From the NCBI GenBank assembly GCA_003151275.1, contig PLXC01000167.1:1-9022 (forward strand): a stretch of DNA of 9,022 nucleotides, in the 5' to 3' direction. The notes beneath the pieces are model-generated. The model ran no database searches and was not told the DNA's origin. It saw only the letters and a list, made by a program, of their open reading frames with translations. Shown here piece by piece: positions 6,059 to 9,022 of this stretch. Origin of the DNA: Candidatus Melainabacteria bacterium (GTDB taxonomy: Bacteria > Cyanobacteriota > Vampirovibrionia > Obscuribacterales > Obscuribacteraceae). The number at the start of each line of letters is the position of its first letter. Within the stretch, counting starts at the first letter, position 1. Position numbers and translations under genes: made by a program.

Positions 6059-6096
6059 ATTTCTCCACTTTCAGCAAGATTTGGGAGTTTGAACAA

Positions 6097-8928
6097 ATGA
6101 GTCAAGTTATCGCAAACAAAATTCCGGATGTCGGCATCAAAACTGCGGTGGAGTACAAAGTCTTAAGACGCGACAATTCGGTTGTTGATTTTGACCCGGC
6201 AAAAATATCAGTCGCAATTACTAAAGCATTCATCGCCGTCGAAGGCGAAAGCGGCAATATAAGTTCGAAGGTGCGTGATATCGTTCAGCGGCTCACCGCC
6301 CAAGTTTGTTCCGTGTTGGAGCGCCGCTTGCCTGATGGTGGCGTGCTTCATTTAGAACATATTCAAGACCAAGTCGAACTGGCGTTAATGCGTGCTGGTG
6401 AGCATGAAGTGGCTCGTAGCTATGTTCTCTACCGCGAAGCGCGCGCTAAAGAGCGCACCGTCGATCCCGCTAAGCAGTCTGCTTTGGCAATCGATGTCAC
6501 CAAGACTGATGGCACACGCGCACCGCTAGATGTAGCCAGGCTGAAAGTGGTGATCGAAGAAGCCTGTGCTGAACTTGGCGATGCGGTGTCTGTTGAAAAA
6601 ATCTTCGATGCCACGATCGGTAGCTTGTATCATGGTGTTGCCCAAGCTGAAGTATTTAAGTCCGCCATTTTGAGCGCTCGTGCTTTGATCGAACACGATC
6701 CGGCCTATGCATACGCAACTGCTCGCCTGTTGCTCGATCAAATTCGTCTTGAAGTTCTTGGCGCACCGACTACGCATGAGCAGATGAGCGCGCTTTATCC
6801 AGCTTACTTCGCTCAATACGTGGCGAAAGGAGTTGTTGCAGGTCGCATTGATGCTCGTCTTGCTCAGTTTGACCTTGTAAAAATTGGCGCTGCGATTAAG
6901 CCCGATCGAGACTTGCAATTCCAGTATCTCGGACTGCAAACTCTATTTGATCGATACTTGCTCCACATTGATGGCACGCGGATTGAATTGCCGCAGGCCT
7001 TCTGGATGCGTGTCGCGATGGGCTTAGCGATCAACGAGGTCGAGCGAGAGGCTCGGGCTATAGAGTTCTATGATTTGTTGTCCAGTTTCGATTTTGTCTC
7101 TTCTACACCAACGCTATTTAACTCAGGCACGCAACGTCCGCAGCTCTCATCCTGCTTTCTCACCACAGTTAGCGATGACTTGATCGGTATTTATGATGCG
7201 ATCAAGGAGAACGCTCTACTTTCCAAATACAGCGGCGGTTTGGGAAATGATTGGACACCTGTGCGAGCTCTTGGTGCTCACATTGAAGGCACCAACGGCA
7301 AAAGTCAGGGTGTCGTGCCATTTTTGAAAGTCGTGAATGACACAGCTGTTGCGGTCAACCAGGGCGGCAAGCGTCAAGGCGCCGTCTGCAGTTATCTTGA
7401 AACGTGGCATCTCGACATCGAAGAGTTTCTTGAACTTCGCAAGAATACAGGTGACGATCGGCGTCGATGCCATGACATGAATACTGCGAATTGGATTCCA
7501 GATTTGTTCATGGAGCGCGTGCTCAGCGATTCGCAGTGGACATTGTTCAGCCCAGACGAAACTCCTGATTTGCACAACTTGTTTGGACCAGCATTCAAAG
7601 ATAAGTACGAAGAATACGAATCCAGAGCAACAGCAGGGCAGATCAAGCTCTTCAAAAAAGTCTCCGCGCTTTCATTGTGGCGCAAAATGTTGTCCATGTT
7701 GTTCGAAACTGGTCATCCCTGGATTACCTTCAAAGACCCTTGCAATCTGCGCAGTCCCCAACAACACGTTGGTGTTGTTCACAGCTCAAATCTCTGCACA
7801 GAAATAACTTTGAACACTTCAGACAGCGAAACTGCGGTTTGTAATCTCGGTTCTGTTAACTTGGTTGCTCATATTGCAGATGGTGCACTCAATTTAGAAA
7901 AATTACAAAACACCTGCCGCATCGCAATGAGGATGCTCGATAACGTCGTGGACGTAAACTACTATAGTGTTCCCAAAGCGCGTCAAGCTAACTTGAAGCA
8001 TCGTCCTGTAGGGCTAGGACTGATGGGGTTCCAGGATGCGTTGTTGCTGTTGAAGATCCCATATTCGTCAGAAGCTGCTGTTGATTTTGCTGACTACTCG
8101 CAGGAAGCAATCAGTTTCTACGCGATTCTTGCCAGCAGTGAATTGGCTAAAGAGCGCGGCTCTTATGCAAGTTACACGGGATCGTTATGGGAACGAGGCA
8201 TTTTACCTCACGACTCCCTAGAGTTATTGCAGTCCGCTAGATCCGTTCCGATTGTCGTGCAACGCGGCGGTAAACTAGACTGGAAGCCAGTTCGGGAACA
8301 TATCGCCAGATGGGGAATGCGCAACAGCAATTGCCTCGCGATTGCACCGACTGCCACCATCTCTAATATCGTCGGTGTGAGCCAATCAATTGAACCGACT
8401 TTCCAGAATCTTTATGTCAAATCCAATTTGTCAGGCGATTTTACCGTTCTAAATAGCTACTTGGTTGACGATCTCAAGCAGCTGGGACTTTGGGATGAGG
8501 TTATGGTGCACGATCTGAAATATTTCGATGGTAGCGTGATGCCGATCGAGCGCATACCAAGTGACTTGAAACAGAGATACGCTACCGCGTTTGAAGTCGA
8601 TGCGAGTTGGCTGATTAAAGCAGGCTCTAGAAGACAGAAGTGGATCGATCAATCACAAAGCTTGAATCTGTATTTGGCCGAACCAAGCGGTAAAAAATTG
8701 GATGAAATGTACAAACTTGCTTGGACTTCCGGCTTGAAGACAACCTATTACTTGCGAACGACAAGTGCCACCACAGCTGAAAAATCAACTGTGAAAAATA
8801 GTGCTTTGAACGCAGTCTCTTCAACGATGTCGTCTGCTGTTTCAACCTCAGTGTCTTCCCTTGCTGATGTGGTTCAAATTGGAAAAGCCTGCCTTATAAC
8901 AGACCCGGAATGCGAGTCTTGCCAATAA
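6097..8928 (+). CDS. nrdA: Class I ribonucleoside-diphosphate reductase, alpha subunit with two ATP-cones
   Basis: Reduces NDPs to dNDPs in the cytoplasm, using a radical delivered by NrdB. Start at ATG 6097 (GGGAG at 6083-6087, 9 nt spacer); an in-frame GTG at 6013 is rejected because it lies within the riboswitch platform. Of 943 residues, about 18-120 form a good first ATP-cone (VLRRDNSVVDFDPAKI, ending YREARAKER), and 129-220 a degenerate second one (VTKTDGTRAPLDVARL). The barrel follows: Cys353 (E. coli Cys225), NLCTE at 565-569 (Asn437/Cys439/Glu441), Cys582 (Cys462), PTATIS at 751-756, and Tyr884-Tyr885 (Tyr730/731), which carry the radical pathway and point to class I, not class II. 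A Ser/Thr/Ala-rich linker (about 890-925) leads to the redox tail CESCQ (939-943). Length matches the twin-cone NrdA of Pseudomonas-type bacteria. Confidence 0.97.
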   Translation: MSQVIANKIPDVGIKTAVEYKVLRRDNSVVDFDPAKISVAITKAFIAVEGESGNISSKVRDIVQRLTAQVCSVLERRLPDGGVLHLEHIQDQVELALMRAGEHEVARSYVLYREARAKERTVDPAKQSALAIDVTKTDGTRAPLDVARLKVVIEEACAELGDAVSVEKIFDATIGSLYHGVAQAEVFKSAILSARALIEHDPAYAYATARLLLDQIRLEVLGAPTTHEQMSALYPAYFAQYVAKGVVAGRIDARLAQFDLVKIGAAIKPDRDLQFQYLGLQTLFDRYLLHIDGTRIELPQAFWMRVAMGLAINEVEREARAIEFYDLLSSFDFVSSTPTLFNSGTQRPQLSSCFLTTVSDDLIGIYDAIKENALLSKYSGGLGNDWTPVRALGAHIEGTNGKSQGVVPFLKVVNDTAVAVNQGGKRQGAVCSYLETWHLDIEEFLELRKNTGDDRRRCHDMNTANWIPDLFMERVLSDSQWTLFSPDETPDLHNLFGPAFKDKYEEYESRATAGQIKLFKKVSALSLWRKMLSMLFETGHPWITFKDPCNLRSPQQHVGVVHSSNLCTEITLNTSDSETAVCNLGSVNLVAHIADGALNLEKLQNTCRIAMRMLDNVVDVNYYSVPKARQANLKHRPVGLGLMGFQDALLLLKIPYSSEAAVDFADYSQEAISFYAILASSELAKERGSYASYTGSLWERGILPHDSLELLQSARSVPIVVQRGGKLDWKPVREHIARWGMRNSNCLAIAPTATISNIVGVSQSIEPTFQNLYVKSNLSGDFTVLNSYLVDDLKQLGLWDEVMVHDLKYFDGSVMPIERIPSDLKQRYATAFEVDASWLIKAGSRRQKWIDQSQSLNLYLAEPSGKKLDEMYKLAWTSGLKTTYYLRTTSATTAEKSTVKNSALNAVSSTMSSAVSTSVSSLADVVQIGKACLITDPECESCQ

Positions 8929-8999
8929 TTCGATGGACCGCTGATATACGGTCGGACGCGTCGGATCAATACTACGAATGAGAATCGAGGATGACAAAT

Positions 9000-9022
9000 A
9001 TGCTTACTTTTGGACAACCGAG
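9000..9022 (+). CDS. Start of next gene, plausibly nrdB (cut by window edge)
   Basis: Only MLTFGQP is visible. ATG 9000 follows GAGG (8987-8990) by 9 nt; an in-frame ATG at 8991 directly abuts that GAGG, so it is less likely to be the start. The gap to nrdA is about 70 nt with a small GACCG/CGGTC hairpin (8936-8940 with 8949-8953) and no terminator. Position after nrdA suggests the beta subunit, but the few residues cannot show this. Confidence 0.45.

Noticed and set aside
6013..6096. Extended nrdA start at GTG 6013
   Set aside because: It would place coding sequence through the riboswitch terminator; ATG 6097 has a Shine-Dalgarno site and begins just ahead of the first ATP-cone.
1321..8902. 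12-nt string CCTTATAACAGA shared by the XDH end and the nrdA end
   Set aside because: Codes in different contexts with no flanking similarity; likely chance.
6097..8928. Class II (B12-dependent) RNR suggested by the cobalamin riboswitch
   Set aside because: The paired radical-path tyrosines, C-terminal CESCQ tail and twin-cone layout are class I; the riboswitch is explained as repression by B12.
1..9022. CRISPR arrays, tRNA or rRNA genes, intact insertion sequences
   Set aside because: No repeat-spacer pattern, no cloverleaf, no rRNA conserved strings and no transposase were seen.

Overview
This is a bacterial window. Genes carry clear Shine-Dalgarno sites, two products have Sec signal peptides, and there are intrinsic terminators and a cobalamin riboswitch. 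Base composition looks close to balanced by eye. The signal peptides and the Pseudomonas/Chlamydia-like NrdA architecture fit a diderm bacterium, but nothing here fixes the lineage and I do not name one.

Region 1 (1-3500) is a purine-salvage/catabolism cluster. It holds the C-terminal two-fifths or so of a molybdenum xanthine dehydrogenase (5' end outside the window), then a tightly linked exported deaminase of the guanine-deaminase type. Next comes a short relic of a second xanthine dehydrogenase 3' end, and then a paralogous exported deaminase with its own promoter and a terminator. The order XDH - deaminase - XDH relic - deaminase records an old duplication of an XDH-deaminase unit whose second XDH was later lost. 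Guanine deamination gives xanthine, the substrate of XDH, so the pairing makes metabolic sense. The odd part is that the deaminases appear to be exported while XDH enzymes normally work in the cytoplasm.

Region 2 (3500-4219) has no confident gene. It contains a 14-bp tandem repeat, a strong 15-bp hairpin, broken protein-like reading frames and, next to the following gene, a hairpin-rich stretch ending in a good intrinsic terminator. The stretch may be an unassigned leader RNA/attenuator.

Region 3 (4220-5613) encodes a 382-residue protein built of three tandem YbjQ/UPF0145-like domains, followed by a doubtful small ORF.

Region 4 (5614-9022) is a B12-controlled ribonucleotide reductase locus. 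A cobalamin riboswitch with a terminator/antiterminator platform precedes nrdA, the large subunit of class I RNR (943 residues, two ATP-cones, all expected catalytic Cys/Tyr residues). The first codons of another gene, plausibly nrdB, lie at the right edge. B12 would be expected to shut off this B12-independent enzyme, which predicts a B12-dependent class II RNR elsewhere in the genome.
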